DNA of 35,514 bases. Origin: DATARH01 sp050246595 (GTDB lineage: Bacteria; Pseudomonadota; Alphaproteobacteria; ATCC43930; CGMCC-115725). The stretch spans positions 1 through 35,514 of the forward strand of contig JBFWVT010000049.1 in NCBI GenBank assembly GCA_050246595.1, given 5' to 3'. Of this stretch, positions 7,974 through 15,574 are shown piece after piece. The position numbers were made by a program, and so were the translations under genes. The notes beneath the pieces were generated by a model that saw nothing but the letters and a program-made list of their open reading frames with translations, was not told the origin of the DNA and ran no database searches. Numbering within the stretch: the first letter of the stretch is position 1; each line of letters begins with the position of its first letter.

Positions 7974-8072
7974 CCGGGCAACTCTCCTTGGGACCGCCGC
8001 CCTCCGGCCGGCATCGGGCAACGCAGAGTTTCGCCTGAGCCGGCCGGAGGCCGGCGGTCCGACATACCGTGC

Positions 8073-8450
8073 TTATTCCCAAGCCGTCTCCGCCGCCGCG
8101 TTGCGCCCGGCGATGCGGCCGAAGGCGAGACATTCGCCGATATTGCCGGTGCCCTGATAGAGATAGCTGTAGATCGAACCCAATTCGCCGGCGCTGTAGA
8201 GCCGCGGGATCGGCGTCGAGACCGGGCGCACGATCCGGGTGCGCTCGTTGCGGCGCGGCCCGCCCTGCGTGTTGAGCATCGAGGGGGACAGCTCGACGGC
8301 GTAGAACGGCCCCTCGGCGATCGGTTCGAGCATCGGCGAGCGACCGAATTCGGCGTCGTGCCTTGTATCGCAGCAGCGATTCCAGCGCCGCACCGTGTCG
8401 GCCAAGGCGACATCGGCCTCGACGTCCCAAATTTCCGGCGCTGTGCTCAT
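8073..8450 (-). pseudogene. FAD-dependent fumarate-reductase/3-ketosteroid-dehydrogenase-type flavoprotein with internal in-frame deletion
   Basis: The 125 codons carry two recognisable parts. Residues 1-14 (MSTAPEIWDVEADV) look like the extreme N terminus that precedes the FAD-binding VVGSGxAG loop in this superfamily. From residue 15 on (ALADTVRRWN..., GPFYAVELSPSMLNTQGG, PIPRLYSAGELGSI, YQGTGNIGECLAFGRIAG) it is the C-terminal FAD-contacting region. The whole middle, normally about 350-400 residues including the dinucleotide loop and active site, is absent, with the joint near 8406-8411. The frame is open and the start context intact, so a short protein may still be made, but it cannot be an active dehydrogenase. 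It lies between the cupin and M81 genes of the same operon. I call it a pseudogene by deletion; an assembly collapse should be excluded. Confidence 0.72.
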
Positions 8451-8492
8451 CGTTTCCGTCCTGCCGGGCGCGTCGCGATCAGCAGCCTGCGC

Positions 8493-8867
8493 TCAGCCCC
8501 ACTTGGCCTGGCCGCCGGCCAGCGTGATCGTGATGTGCCCCATCGTCGTGTCGGCCTTGGCGCCGTGCCAGTGGCGTTCGCCGGCCTTGATATGCGCGAC
8601 ATCGCCGACATTGATCTCGCGCTGCTCGCGCTCGTTGGCGACCATGCCGGAGCCGGACACGACGATCAGCAGCTGGTCGCAATCATGCGTGTGCCAGCCG
8701 GTTGTGCAGCCCTGGCTGAAATTGACGACGCTGCAATTATAATTCGGCGACTCGCCGGTCTCCAGGATGGTCTGGCGCGACCGCTGCACCGGCCCGGTCC
8801 ATCCCTCGATCCGATCCGCGCCCTCGACCGGCAGGTCGGGGATGTCCTTCAGCGTGACGACCTTCAT
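8493..8867 (-). CDS. Cupin-domain protein
   Basis: This 124-residue single-domain cupin has both motifs. Motif 1 includes GWHTHDCDQLLIVVSGSG, with the two histidines and a downstream acidic residue as metal ligands. Motif 2 includes VGDVAHIKAGERHWHGA with the third histidine. There is no signal peptide. ATG at 8867 is preceded by AAGGGAGA. The upstream extension of this frame crosses the divergent DUF455 gene and is not real. As first gene of the minus-strand cluster with the deleted flavoprotein and the M81 protein, it may be a small metal-dependent enzyme or a sensor for the same pathway. The family is too broad to name a reaction. Confidence 0.85.
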   Translation of the reverse strand: MKVVTLKDIPDLPVEGADRIEGWTGPVQRSRQTILETGESPNYNCSVVNFSQGCTTGWHTHDCDQLLIVVSGSGMVANEREQREINVGDVAHIKAGERHWHGAKADTTMGHITITLAGGQAKWG

Positions 8868-8996
8868 GATGCGTCTCCCTTGGTTGGCGGTACTCCATGT
8901 ACAGCAGGTTTCGCCGGCGCTGAACAGCCTCGTCGTGCGGTGCCCGGTGGAAGCGCCGAGCGGATCGGGTAGAATGCCGGGCCGTACTGCTTGACA

Positions 8997-9896
8997 ATGC
9001 CGCCGGATCCCGGCGCCCTGGACGCCGCCATGCTCTTTGTCAGTTTCCCAGGCGCGGCGACGCCGGCCGGACCGTATCGCGGTCTGCTCGACGGCGCCGC
9101 CGCCGTTCTCGCCGCGGCCGAACCCGAGACGAAGATCGCGCTGAGCCGGGCGGTTGCCGATGGGTGGCGGGGCGGCGGTCTGGCGATCGGGACGACGGAG
9201 CCGCCGCCGCGCCCGGCGCGGCCGCCGCGTCCCCGCCTTTTGCCGCCGCGCGACATGCCGAAGCGGCGCAATTTCGGATCGCCGGCGGGGCGGGTCGCGC
9301 TGCTGCACGCGCTGGCGCATATCGAGTTGAACGCGATCGATCTCGCCTGGGATTTTATTGCGCGGTTCGGGGTGGCGCGGTTTGGCGGGGCCGGCTGGCC
9401 GCGCGGATTTTTCGACGATTGGGTCACGGTCGCCGCCGAGGAGGCCGAGCATTTTTCCCTGCTGTCGGCCCGCCTTGCTTCGCTCGGCGCTTCCTATGGC
9501 GATCTGCCGGCGCATGACGGGTTGTGGGAGGCGGCGGCGGCGACATCGCGCGACCCGCTGGCCCGGCTCGCGATTGTGCCGCTGGTGCTCGAAGCGCGCG
9601 GTCTCGATGTTACCCCGGAGATGATCGCGCGGCTCCGGCGCGCCGGCGATTCCGAGAGCGCCGCATTGCTCGACCGCATCTATCATGACGAGATCGGCCA
9701 TGTCGCGGCCGGACGGCGCTGGTTCGACCTTTTGTGCGAACGGCAGGCCCGCGAACCGCTTGCGACGTTTCACGAGCTGGTGCGCCGGTATTTCACCGGC
9801 GTGCTGAAACCGCCGTTCAACCGCCCGGCGCGCGAGGCAGCCGGTTTCGCCGCCGCCTGGTACGAGGGACTGGTATGCGCCGACGCACGCTGCTGA
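8997..9896 (+). CDS. DUF455 ferritin-like protein
   Basis: This 299-residue protein fits the DUF455 family of ferritin-like four-helix proteins. Repeated helix motifs with carboxylate and histidine ligands are visible: LLHALAHIELNAIDLAWD, VAAEEAEHFSLLSARLASLG and YHDEIGHVAAGRRWFD, which would supply a di-iron site. KRRNFGSPAGR just before the first helix is typical of the family. The first 60 residues are variable. ATG at 8997 is preferred; TTG at 8991 and ATG at 9030 are alternatives, as no strong ribosome site separates them. No substrate is known for the family. The 3' end overlaps the next gene by 22 bases in another frame. The gene is divergent from the cupin operon. Confidence 0.8.
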   Translation: MPPDPGALDAAMLFVSFPGAATPAGPYRGLLDGAAAVLAAAEPETKIALSRAVADGWRGGGLAIGTTEPPPRPARPPRPRLLPPRDMPKRRNFGSPAGRVALLHALAHIELNAIDLAWDFIARFGVARFGGAGWPRGFFDDWVTVAAEEAEHFSLLSARLASLGASYGDLPAHDGLWEAAAATSRDPLARLAIVPLVLEARGLDVTPEMIARLRRAGDSESAALLDRIYHDEIGHVAAGRRWFDLLCERQAREPLATFHELVRRYFTGVLKPPFNRPAREAAGFAAAWYEGLVCADARC

Positions 9897-10885
9897 GCGG
9901 CGCAATCGGCGCTGCGATCGTCGCGCGGACGCTTCCGTTGCGCGCGGCGGCCAGCGGGGCGGTCAGGATCGTGCGGCCGGTCGATTTGTCGGCGCTGCCG
10001 CTGCTGATCATGGAGCATGAACGCCTGATCGAGCGGACTGCCGAGGCGATGGGGCTGGGTCAGGTCGCGGTCGCCTGGCGCGCGCCGGACAAAGCCGCCG
10101 GGATCGAGGCGCTCGCCGCCGGACAGGCGGATCTGGCGGTCGCGGAGCTGGTTCCGTTTCTCGCCTCGGTGGACCGCGAGACGGGCGGGGCGGCGACGAT
10201 CCGGGCGCTCGGCGCCGTCGCCCGGCGGCCCTATGTGCTGGTGACGCGCAACAAGGCGGTGCGCACGATCCGCGATTTCGGCCCCGCCGACCGCATCGCG
10301 GTGCCCGCTCTCAAGCTCTCGGGTCCGGCGGTCATGCTCGATATGGCCGCATCGCGGGAATGGGGTATCGAACATCATGACAGGCTCGCCGCGCTCGCGG
10401 TGGCGATGCCGGACGACAGCGCCGCGACCGCGCTGATCGCCGGCAGAAGCGAGGTGACGGCGCATTTCTCGCAATCTCCCTATGTCGATCGCGAACTGGC
10501 GGTGCCGGCGATCAGCCGCGTGATCGATTCATTCGACATCGCCGGGGCGCATACCGGTCCGCTGCTCGCCGCGACGACGGGGTTTCGCGACGCCAATCGG
10601 GAATTGTGCAAGGCGGTGCTGTCCGCCTTGCAGCAGGCCGGCGAGTTTATCGAGCAGAGTCCCGGCGCGGCGGCCGAGATCTTCGCCGCGATGGCGAGCG
10701 ACAACGATATCGCGCCCGAGGAGCTGAGCGACATGATCGGCGACCCGGACCTCGCCTACTCGGCGGCCCCTGCCGGCGTGACCCGGATCGCGACGTTTAT
10801 GCACCGGATCGGGCGTCTGCGGCGTCTTCCGGCGGACTGGCGGGAGCTGTTCCTGCCGGAAGCGCGCGATCTGCCCGGAAGCTGA
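9875..10885 (+). CDS. Periplasmic substrate-binding protein, NMT1/TAXI-like, with Tat-type leader
   Basis: This 336-residue protein starts MRRRTLLSGAIGAAIVARTLPLRAAA, a short arginine-rich leader with hydrophobic core resembling a Tat signal. The mature part resembles NMT1/THI5-type and TAXI binding proteins: a two-lobe layout, ALAAGQADLAVAELVPF (a ligand-loop motif seen as GxADxA), VLVTRNKAVRTIRDF and a late DNDIAPEELSDMI helix. The true start is ATG 9875, inside the DUF455 gene, because the signal peptide begins there; the longer frame is read-through. No permease or ATPase gene follows, so the transport partners are elsewhere, or it acts with another system. The ligand is unknown. Confidence 0.72.
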   Translation: MRRRTLLSGAIGAAIVARTLPLRAAASGAVRIVRPVDLSALPLLIMEHERLIERTAEAMGLGQVAVAWRAPDKAAGIEALAAGQADLAVAELVPFLASVDRETGGAATIRALGAVARRPYVLVTRNKAVRTIRDFGPADRIAVPALKLSGPAVMLDMAASREWGIEHHDRLAALAVAMPDDSAATALIAGRSEVTAHFSQSPYVDRELAVPAISRVIDSFDIAGAHTGPLLAATTGFRDANRELCKAVLSALQQAGEFIEQSPGAAAEIFAAMASDNDIAPEELSDMIGDPDLAYSAAPAGVTRIATFMHRIGRLRRLPADWRELFLPEARDLPGS

Positions 10886-10906
10886 GCAGGGCGGAAATTC
10901 TGCCGG

Positions 10907-11230
10907 ATGAAATTATCGATATACGATCTGGCCGGGTTTACCGGCGCGGCGATCATCGTGGTCGCGTATTTCGCGATGCAGCAGCGCTGGCTCAACGCGC
11001 TGGACTGGCGCTTTCCGGCCGCCAATCTGCTGGGGTCGCTGCTGATCCTGGTGTCGCTGTGGTTCGACTGGAATTTTCCGTCGGTCGTGATCGAGGTGTT
11101 CTGGGTGCTGATCAGCTTTATGGGGATGGTCCGCTCGCTCGCCGAACGGCGGCGGCGCAACCTCATCGCGGCGCGCGCCCAGGCGGAGAGAGACCAGGCG
11201 GAGCAAGCCCGCCCGGAAAGAGCCGGGTGA
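10907..11230 (+). CDS. Small membrane protein (CBU_0592-like domain)
   Basis: This 107-residue protein has three predicted membrane segments: LAGFTGAAIIVVAYFAMQ (about residues 8-25), FPAANLLGSLLILVSLWF (36-53) and FPSVVIEVFWVLISFMGM (57-74). A highly charged C-terminal tail follows. The pattern matches a small family related to Coxiella CBU_0592, of unknown function. It begins 21 bases after the binding-protein gene. Its 3' end runs 68 bases into the oppositely oriented purK gene; both reading frames look genuine, so the charged tail is probably an extension acquired over the purK 3' end. Confidence 0.7.
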   Translation: MKLSIYDLAGFTGAAIIVVAYFAMQQRWLNALDWRFPAANLLGSLLILVSLWFDWNFPSVVIEVFWVLISFMGMVRSLAERRRRNLIAARAQAERDQAEQARPERAG

Positions 11231-12299
11231 CGTGGCCCATCTTGCGGCCCGGCTGTATCTTCTTTTTGCCGTAGATGTGCAGTCTGGCGGCGGGGTCGTC
11301 GAGCGCGGCGCGCCAGTTCTCGACATCGCGGCCGATCAAATTGGTCATGACGGCGTCGCAGTGGCGCTCGGTCGAACCGAGCGGCAGACCGCAGATCGCG
11401 CGCGCGAGTTGCTCGAACTGGCTGGCGACGCAGGCGTCGATCGTCCAATGGCCGGAATTGTGCGGCCGCGGCGCCAGTTCGTTGACGACGATCGCCCCGG
11501 ACCGGGTGACAAACATCTCGACCGCGAGCACGCCGATCAGGTCGAGCCGCTCGGCGATATGGCGGGCGACCGCATCGGCCTCGGCCGCGATGTCGGGCGC
11601 GATGCGGGCCGGCGCGATCGTGGTGTGCAGGATGTGGTTGACGTGGCGGTTCTCGACCGCCGGATAGGCGGCCAGCGCACCGTCCGCGGCGCGCGCCAGC
11701 ACGACCGAGACCTCGCAGGCGAAATCGACAAAGCTTTCGAGGATGCCGTGCGGCGCGCCCATGCGGCGCCATGCCTCGCCACTGTCGATATCGGGGGCGC
11801 CGGTCCGGCCTGACCGCTCGGGGCCGATCATGACCTGACCCTTGCCGTCGTAACCGAGGCGGACGGTTTTCAGCACCGCAGGCCGGCCGATCTCGCACAA
11901 TGCCGTGTCGAGCGAGGCGGGGCTGTCCACCGCGCGGAACTCGGCCGTCGCGACGCCGATCGAGCGCAGAAAACTCTTCTCGCGCAGCCGATCCTGGGCG
12001 ATCTCGATGATCTCCGGACGCGGCAGCACCGGGCGTTTCGCGGCGACGCGGCGCAGCGCGGCGGCCGGGACGTTCTCGAACTCGCAGGTCGCGACATCGA
12101 CCGCGGCGGCGAAGCGGGCGAGCGCGGCGAGATCGCCAAACGGCGCGATCGTCGCCGCCGCTGCCACCTGGACGGCCGGGGAATCGGCCTCATTGGTGAA
12201 AATATGCGTGCGGTAGCCGAGATTGGCGGCGGCCAGCGCGGTCATGCGGCCGAGCTGACCGCCGCCGAGAATGCCGATCGTGCTGCCCGGCGGCAGCAT
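11163..12299 (-). CDS. purK: 5-(carboxyamino)imidazole ribonucleotide synthase PurK
   Basis: PurK converts aminoimidazole ribonucleotide, bicarbonate and ATP to N5-CAIR in purine biosynthesis. The 378-residue protein has the N-terminal nucleotide-binding loop IGILGGGQLGRM, the ATP-grasp centre (LKTVRLGYDGKGQ) and the C-terminal metal-binding motif VNELAPRPHNSGHWTIDACVASQFEQ, which is diagnostic. ATG 12299 overlaps the purE stop (ATGA), giving translational coupling. The longer upstream frame lies inside purE. The 3' end overlaps a convergent small membrane-protein gene by 68 bases. The enzyme works with PurE next door; no other purine genes are in the window. Confidence 0.95.
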   Translation of the reverse strand: MLPPGSTIGILGGGQLGRMTALAAANLGYRTHIFTNEADSPAVQVAAAATIAPFGDLAALARFAAAVDVATCEFENVPAAALRRVAAKRPVLPRPEIIEIAQDRLREKSFLRSIGVATAEFRAVDSPASLDTALCEIGRPAVLKTVRLGYDGKGQVMIGPERSGRTGAPDIDSGEAWRRMGAPHGILESFVDFACEVSVVLARAADGALAAYPAVENRHVNHILHTTIAPARIAPDIAAEADAVARHIAERLDLIGVLAVEMFVTRSGAIVVNELAPRPHNSGHWTIDACVASQFEQLARAICGLPLGSTERHCDAVMTNLIGRDVENWRAALDDPAARLHIYGKKKIQPGRKMGHVTRLFPGGLAPPGLSPPGRAPR

Positions 12300-12826
12300 C
12301 AGCGCCCGCCTGGATGGTGGGTGGCCGGGCTGTCGGTTGCGGGGCGCTCGGCGACCGCGTCGGTCTGCGACCGCCGCCACAAGGCCAGCGCGGCGGCGAT
12401 TTTCGGCTCGCCGAGCGCCAGGATTGCGGCGGCGAACAGCGCCGCGTTGACCGCGCCGGCCTGACCGATCGCAAAGGTCGCGACTGGCACCCCGGCCGGC
12501 ATCTGGACGATCGACAACAGGCTGTCGACGCCGCGCAATGTGCGGCTCTCGACCGGTACGCCGAGCACCGGCAGCGGCGTCATCGCCGCCGCCATCCCCG
12601 GCAGATGCGCCGCGCCGCCGGCTCCGGCGATAATCGCCTTGAGCCCGCGCTGCTGGGCGGTGCGGGCATATTCGTAGAGCCTGTCCGGGGTGCGGTGCGC
12701 CGAGACGATGCGGGTCTCATGGGCGATGCCGAGCCGGTCGAGCGTATCGGCGGCGTGCCGCATCGTCTCCCAGTCGGACTGGCTGCCCATGATGATGCCG
12801 ATATCGCACCGCGCTGCGGTCGTCAT
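12299..12826 (-). CDS. purE: N5-carboxyaminoimidazole ribonucleotide mutase PurE
   Basis: PurE (class I) rearranges N5-CAIR to CAIR, the step after PurK. The 175-residue protein has the expected motifs: IIMGSQSDWETM, ETRIVSAHRTPDRLYEYA (with the catalytic histidine of SAHR) and AGAGGAAHLPGMAAAMTPLPVLGVPV. ATG at 12826 has GAAGGGAACG upstream and begins just before the first strand; the slightly longer start at 12853 is less likely. A C-terminal extension of about 15 residues rich in Pro/Asp is variable. It is the first gene of a purE-purK operon. Confidence 0.95.
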   Translation of the reverse strand: MTTAARCDIGIIMGSQSDWETMRHAADTLDRLGIAHETRIVSAHRTPDRLYEYARTAQQRGLKAIIAGAGGAAHLPGMAAAMTPLPVLGVPVESRTLRGVDSLLSIVQMPAGVPVATFAIGQAGAVNAALFAAAILALGEPKIAAALALWRRSQTDAVAERPATDSPATHHPGGR

Positions 12827-12990
12827 GTCGTTCCCTTCACGCCCGCCCGTCAAGCCTGGGCGGCGCCGGTATTGCGTCAGGCTAAGAGGTTAGCGAAGCG
12901 CCGCCGACGGCGAAAGCGCGCAGGCCGGGAACGCCGCATCGCGGCTGCGCCGCAGGCAGCGTCAGGAGGTCGCACCCGATAGGGGTCACA

Positions 12991-13011
12991 TTCGGTTACA
13001 GTTCGTTACAG
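12991..13011. promoter_or_regulatory. Candidate response-regulator site: tandem TTACAG with 10-bp period
   Basis: In the 220-bp divergent gap between purE and the small membrane-protein gene, TTACAG occurs twice at a 10-base step, within CGGTTACAGTTCGTTACAG. Direct repeats at 10-11 bp spacing are typical of OmpR/PhoB-type regulators. It lies about 35-55 bases upstream of the 13046 start, in a good place to control it. The regulator is not identified. Confidence 0.35.
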
Positions 13012-13045
13012 CGCCGCTCCGGGCGAAGTCGGACAGGGGGAGAGG

Positions 13046-13237
13046 ATGGAATTTGTCGTCACGCTGATGCTTTTCTATCTCGCGGTCGGGGCGGCGCTGT
13101 TCGCGCATTCTTCCTATCCGGGGGTGCCCGACGATTTCGACTGGCGCAGTCAGAGCGCGATCTTCCGCGCCACCTTTCTCGAAGTCGTGGCGTGGCCGCT
13201 GGCTCTGTTCCGGCTGTGTGACGATCGCGATTGCTAG
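13046..13237 (+). CDS. Small single-pass membrane protein, unknown
   Basis: The 63-residue protein begins MEFVVTLMLFYLAVGAALFAH, a hydrophobic N-terminal segment, then has a polar stretch (PGVPDDFDWRSQ), an amphipathic/hydrophobic helix (FLEVVAWPLALFRL) and an acidic end (CDDRDC) with two cysteines. The strong ribosome site GGGGGAGAGG just upstream supports that it is real. The last four bases overlap the end of the convergent FAD oxidoreductase gene. I do not recognise a family. Confidence 0.55.
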   Translation: MEFVVTLMLFYLAVGAALFAHSSYPGVPDDFDWRSQSAIFRATFLEVVAWPLALFRLCDDRDC

Positions 13238-14361
13238 GCGAGTTTGCGCAGCACCTCGTCGGCGAGCGGCAATGAGGCGGTCAGACCCGGCGATTCGATG
13301 CCGTAGAGATTGACGAGGCCGGGGACGCCGTGCGTCTCCGGTCCCTGAACGACAAAATCGGCCGCCGCCTCGTTGGGGCCGCTGATTTTCGGGCGGATGC
13401 CGGCATAGCCCGGCTGCAACGCGCCGTCGCGCAGCCCCGGCCAGTAGCGCCGCACCGCGGCATAGAACGCGTCGCCGCGGCGCGGATCGACCGCGTAATC
13501 GACATCGGGAATCCATTCGACATCGGGGCCGAACCGCGCCTGACCGGCGAGGTCCAAGGTGATGTGGACGCCAAGCCCGCCCGGCACCGGCACCGGGTAG
13601 ATCAGGCGGCGAAACGGCGTTTTCCCCGCCAGCGTGAAATAGACGCCGCGGCAGAAATAGGCAGGCGGGATTGTTTCCAGAGGCACCCCGTCGATCAGAC
13701 GCGCCAGTGCCGGGGCGTGGAGGCCGGCGGCGTTGACCAGCATCCGGCAACGGATCGTCGTGGGTTCGTCGCCGCCGATATCGAGTTCGAACCCGTCGCT
13801 CAGCACCCGGCCGCGCAGGACCGGCGAGCGGAACGCGACAAAAGCGCCGGCTTCCTCGGCCTCGCCCTGATAGGCGAGCATCAGCGCGTGGCTGTCGATG
13901 ATGCCGGTCGAGGGCGACAGGAGCGCCGCGACGCAGTACAGCTCGGGTTCGAGCCGCATCGCCTCCGAGGCGGTCAGCCATTCGAGATTGGCGACGCCGT
14001 TGGCGCGCGCTGCCGCCTCGATCTTTTCGACCCCAGGGATCTCGGCCTCCTCGGTCGCGACGATCAGCTTGCCGAGCCGTGAATGCGGCACGCCGTGCTC
14101 GGCGCAATAGGCGTAAAGACGCTCGCGGCCCGCAACGCAGGCGGTCGCCTTGAGGCTGCCTTGCGGGTAGTAGAGGCCGCCATGGATCACCTCGCTGTTG
14201 CGCGAGGAGGTCTCGAAGCCGATCGTATAGGCGCGTTCGAGCACGACGACCTCGTGGCCCGCCAGCGCCAGCGCGCGCGCCGCCGCCAGTCCGATGACCC
14301 CGGCGCCGATCACGACCGCTTCTATCTCATTCGCCGCCGGCTCATTCGCCGCTGGATCCAC
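13234..14361 (-). CDS. lhgO: FAD-dependent oxidoreductase, L-2-hydroxyglutarate dehydrogenase/oxidase (LhgO)-like
   Basis: This 375-residue DAO-family flavoprotein begins with a dinucleotide loop VVIGAGVIGLAAARALALAGHEVVVLE, followed by FETSSRNSEVIHGGLYYPQGSLK, a signature of the L-2-hydroxyglutarate dehydrogenase group. Further motifs are STGIIDSHALM, LVNAAGLHAP, ARLIDG and the closing YAGIRPKISGP and GIESPGLTASL segments that contact FAD. Members oxidise L-2-hydroxyglutarate to 2-oxoglutarate and pass electrons to oxygen or quinone. The exact substrate could also be a related 2-hydroxyacid. The gene stands alone on the minus strand, divergent from the patatin gene. Confidence 0.8.
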   Translation of the reverse strand: MDPAANEPAANEIEAVVIGAGVIGLAAARALALAGHEVVVLERAYTIGFETSSRNSEVIHGGLYYPQGSLKATACVAGRERLYAYCAEHGVPHSRLGKLIVATEEAEIPGVEKIEAAARANGVANLEWLTASEAMRLEPELYCVAALLSPSTGIIDSHALMLAYQGEAEEAGAFVAFRSPVLRGRVLSDGFELDIGGDEPTTIRCRMLVNAAGLHAPALARLIDGVPLETIPPAYFCRGVYFTLAGKTPFRRLIYPVPVPGGLGVHITLDLAGQARFGPDVEWIPDVDYAVDPRRGDAFYAAVRRYWPGLRDGALQPGYAGIRPKISGPNEAAADFVVQGPETHGVPGLVNLYGIESPGLTASLPLADEVLRKLA

Positions 14362-14509
14362 CGCTTTGCCTCGCAGGATTGGGGATCAGGCCGGGCATCT
14401 TGGCGGAAACCTCCCGCCGCGCAAGGGCGCACGGCAGCGGGCGGCCGTTGCAACCAAGGCGCGGCATTGTCAAACTTCCCGCCGCCATAAAGCAAAGAGG
14501 GAGGGCGCC

Positions 14510-15565
14510 GTGGCCGACCGGATCATCCGCATTCTGAGCATCGATGGAGGCGGCATCCGCGGGATCATCCCGGCCCGCATCCTGCAGCGCATCGAGGAGG
14601 CGACCGGCAAACCGGCGCGCGAGCTGTTCCACCTGATCGCCGGCACCTCGACCGGCGGCATCATCGGCTGCGGTCTGACGATCGGCAAGACGGCCCGCCA
14701 GATGGGCGATCTTTACGCGGCCGAAGGCGGCGAGATTTTCCAGCGCTCGCTGTGGGACCGGGTGTCGGCGGTCGGCGGGCTGAGCGACCCTGATTACAGC
14801 CCGATCCCGCTCGAACGGGTGCTGTACCGCGAACTCGGCGATGTCTGGCTGTCGCAGATCGGCGGCGCGGAACTGCTGGTGCCGAGCTACGCGATCCAGC
14901 TGCCGTACACGATAGCGGGCAGCGCGCCGGGTCTGTTGTATCCGCGCATGCCGTATTTCTTCAAATCGTGGAAGGCGCACGGGGTCGATCTCGACCCGCA
15001 CGAGACGTCGCAGCACCACGATTTCGCGTTGCGCTCGATCGCAATGGCGACCTCGGCGGCGCCGACCTACTTTCCGCCGGCATTGATCGCGAACGCGAGG
15101 GGCGAGCAATACGGCATGATCGACGGCGGCGTGTTCGCCAACAATCCCGCGCTGTGCGCGCTGGTCTCAGCCTACAAGCTGTGGCCGGAGGCCGACGATT
15201 TCATTGTCGTCTCGCTCGGCACGGGGTCGTTGCAGCGGCCGATCCCGTATGACAAGGCGCGGGATTGGGGAGCGGTGCAGTGGGTGCGGCCGATCCTCAA
15301 CGTACTGATGGACGGCAACGCTGATACGACCTGCTACCAGCTCGACCAGATATTGGAGGAGGGACATTACCGTTTCGAGATTGCGCTCGGTGAAAACCCG
15401 AAACAGGACCCCTACGCGGTCAACGAGGATTTCGACGACGCCTCCCCCGACAACATCCGCCGCATCGAAGGCAAGGCCGCGACCCTGGCGCAGATGATGG
15501 CGGCGGAGCTGGACGAGGTCATCGAGGAATTGAGCGGCGAGAAATGGGACCCGGCGCAGGGGTGA
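14510..15565 (+). CDS. Patatin-like phospholipase
   Basis: This 351-residue protein has the complete patatin catalytic set: the oxyanion-hole loop DGGGIRG at residues 12-18, nucleophile elbow GTSTGG with Ser47, and the catalytic Asp205 in MIDGGVFANNP. It should hydrolyse acyl esters of membrane lipids. The start is a GTG at 14510 with AGAGGGAGGG upstream; the frame extends further 5' but overlaps the divergent oxidoreductase. There is no signal peptide, so it is cytosolic, as are CBASS CapV effectors, but no cyclase or other CBASS gene is adjacent. The C-terminal part (NEDFDDASPDNIRR onwards) resembles plant-patatin-like bacterial proteins. It is convergent with a TPR protein, only nine bases between stops. 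Confidence 0.88.
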   Translation: MADRIIRILSIDGGGIRGIIPARILQRIEEATGKPARELFHLIAGTSTGGIIGCGLTIGKTARQMGDLYAAEGGEIFQRSLWDRVSAVGGLSDPDYSPIPLERVLYRELGDVWLSQIGGAELLVPSYAIQLPYTIAGSAPGLLYPRMPYFFKSWKAHGVDLDPHETSQHHDFALRSIAMATSAAPTYFPPALIANARGEQYGMIDGGVFANNPALCALVSAYKLWPEADDFIVVSLGTGSLQRPIPYDKARDWGAVQWVRPILNVLMDGNADTTCYQLDQILEEGHYRFEIALGENPKQDPYAVNEDFDDASPDNIRRIEGKAATLAQMMAAELDEVIEELSGEKWDPAQG

Positions 15566-15574
15566 GCGGCAAGG

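Noticed and set aside
6279..8972. 897-codon plus-strand open frame across the M81 operon
   Set aside because: Antisense shadow over four minus-strand genes with recognisable domains.
14510..15565. CBASS effector CapV assignment for the patatin
   Set aside because: No CD-NTase, Cap2/Cap3 or HORMA gene is adjacent, so the CBASS label is not supported.
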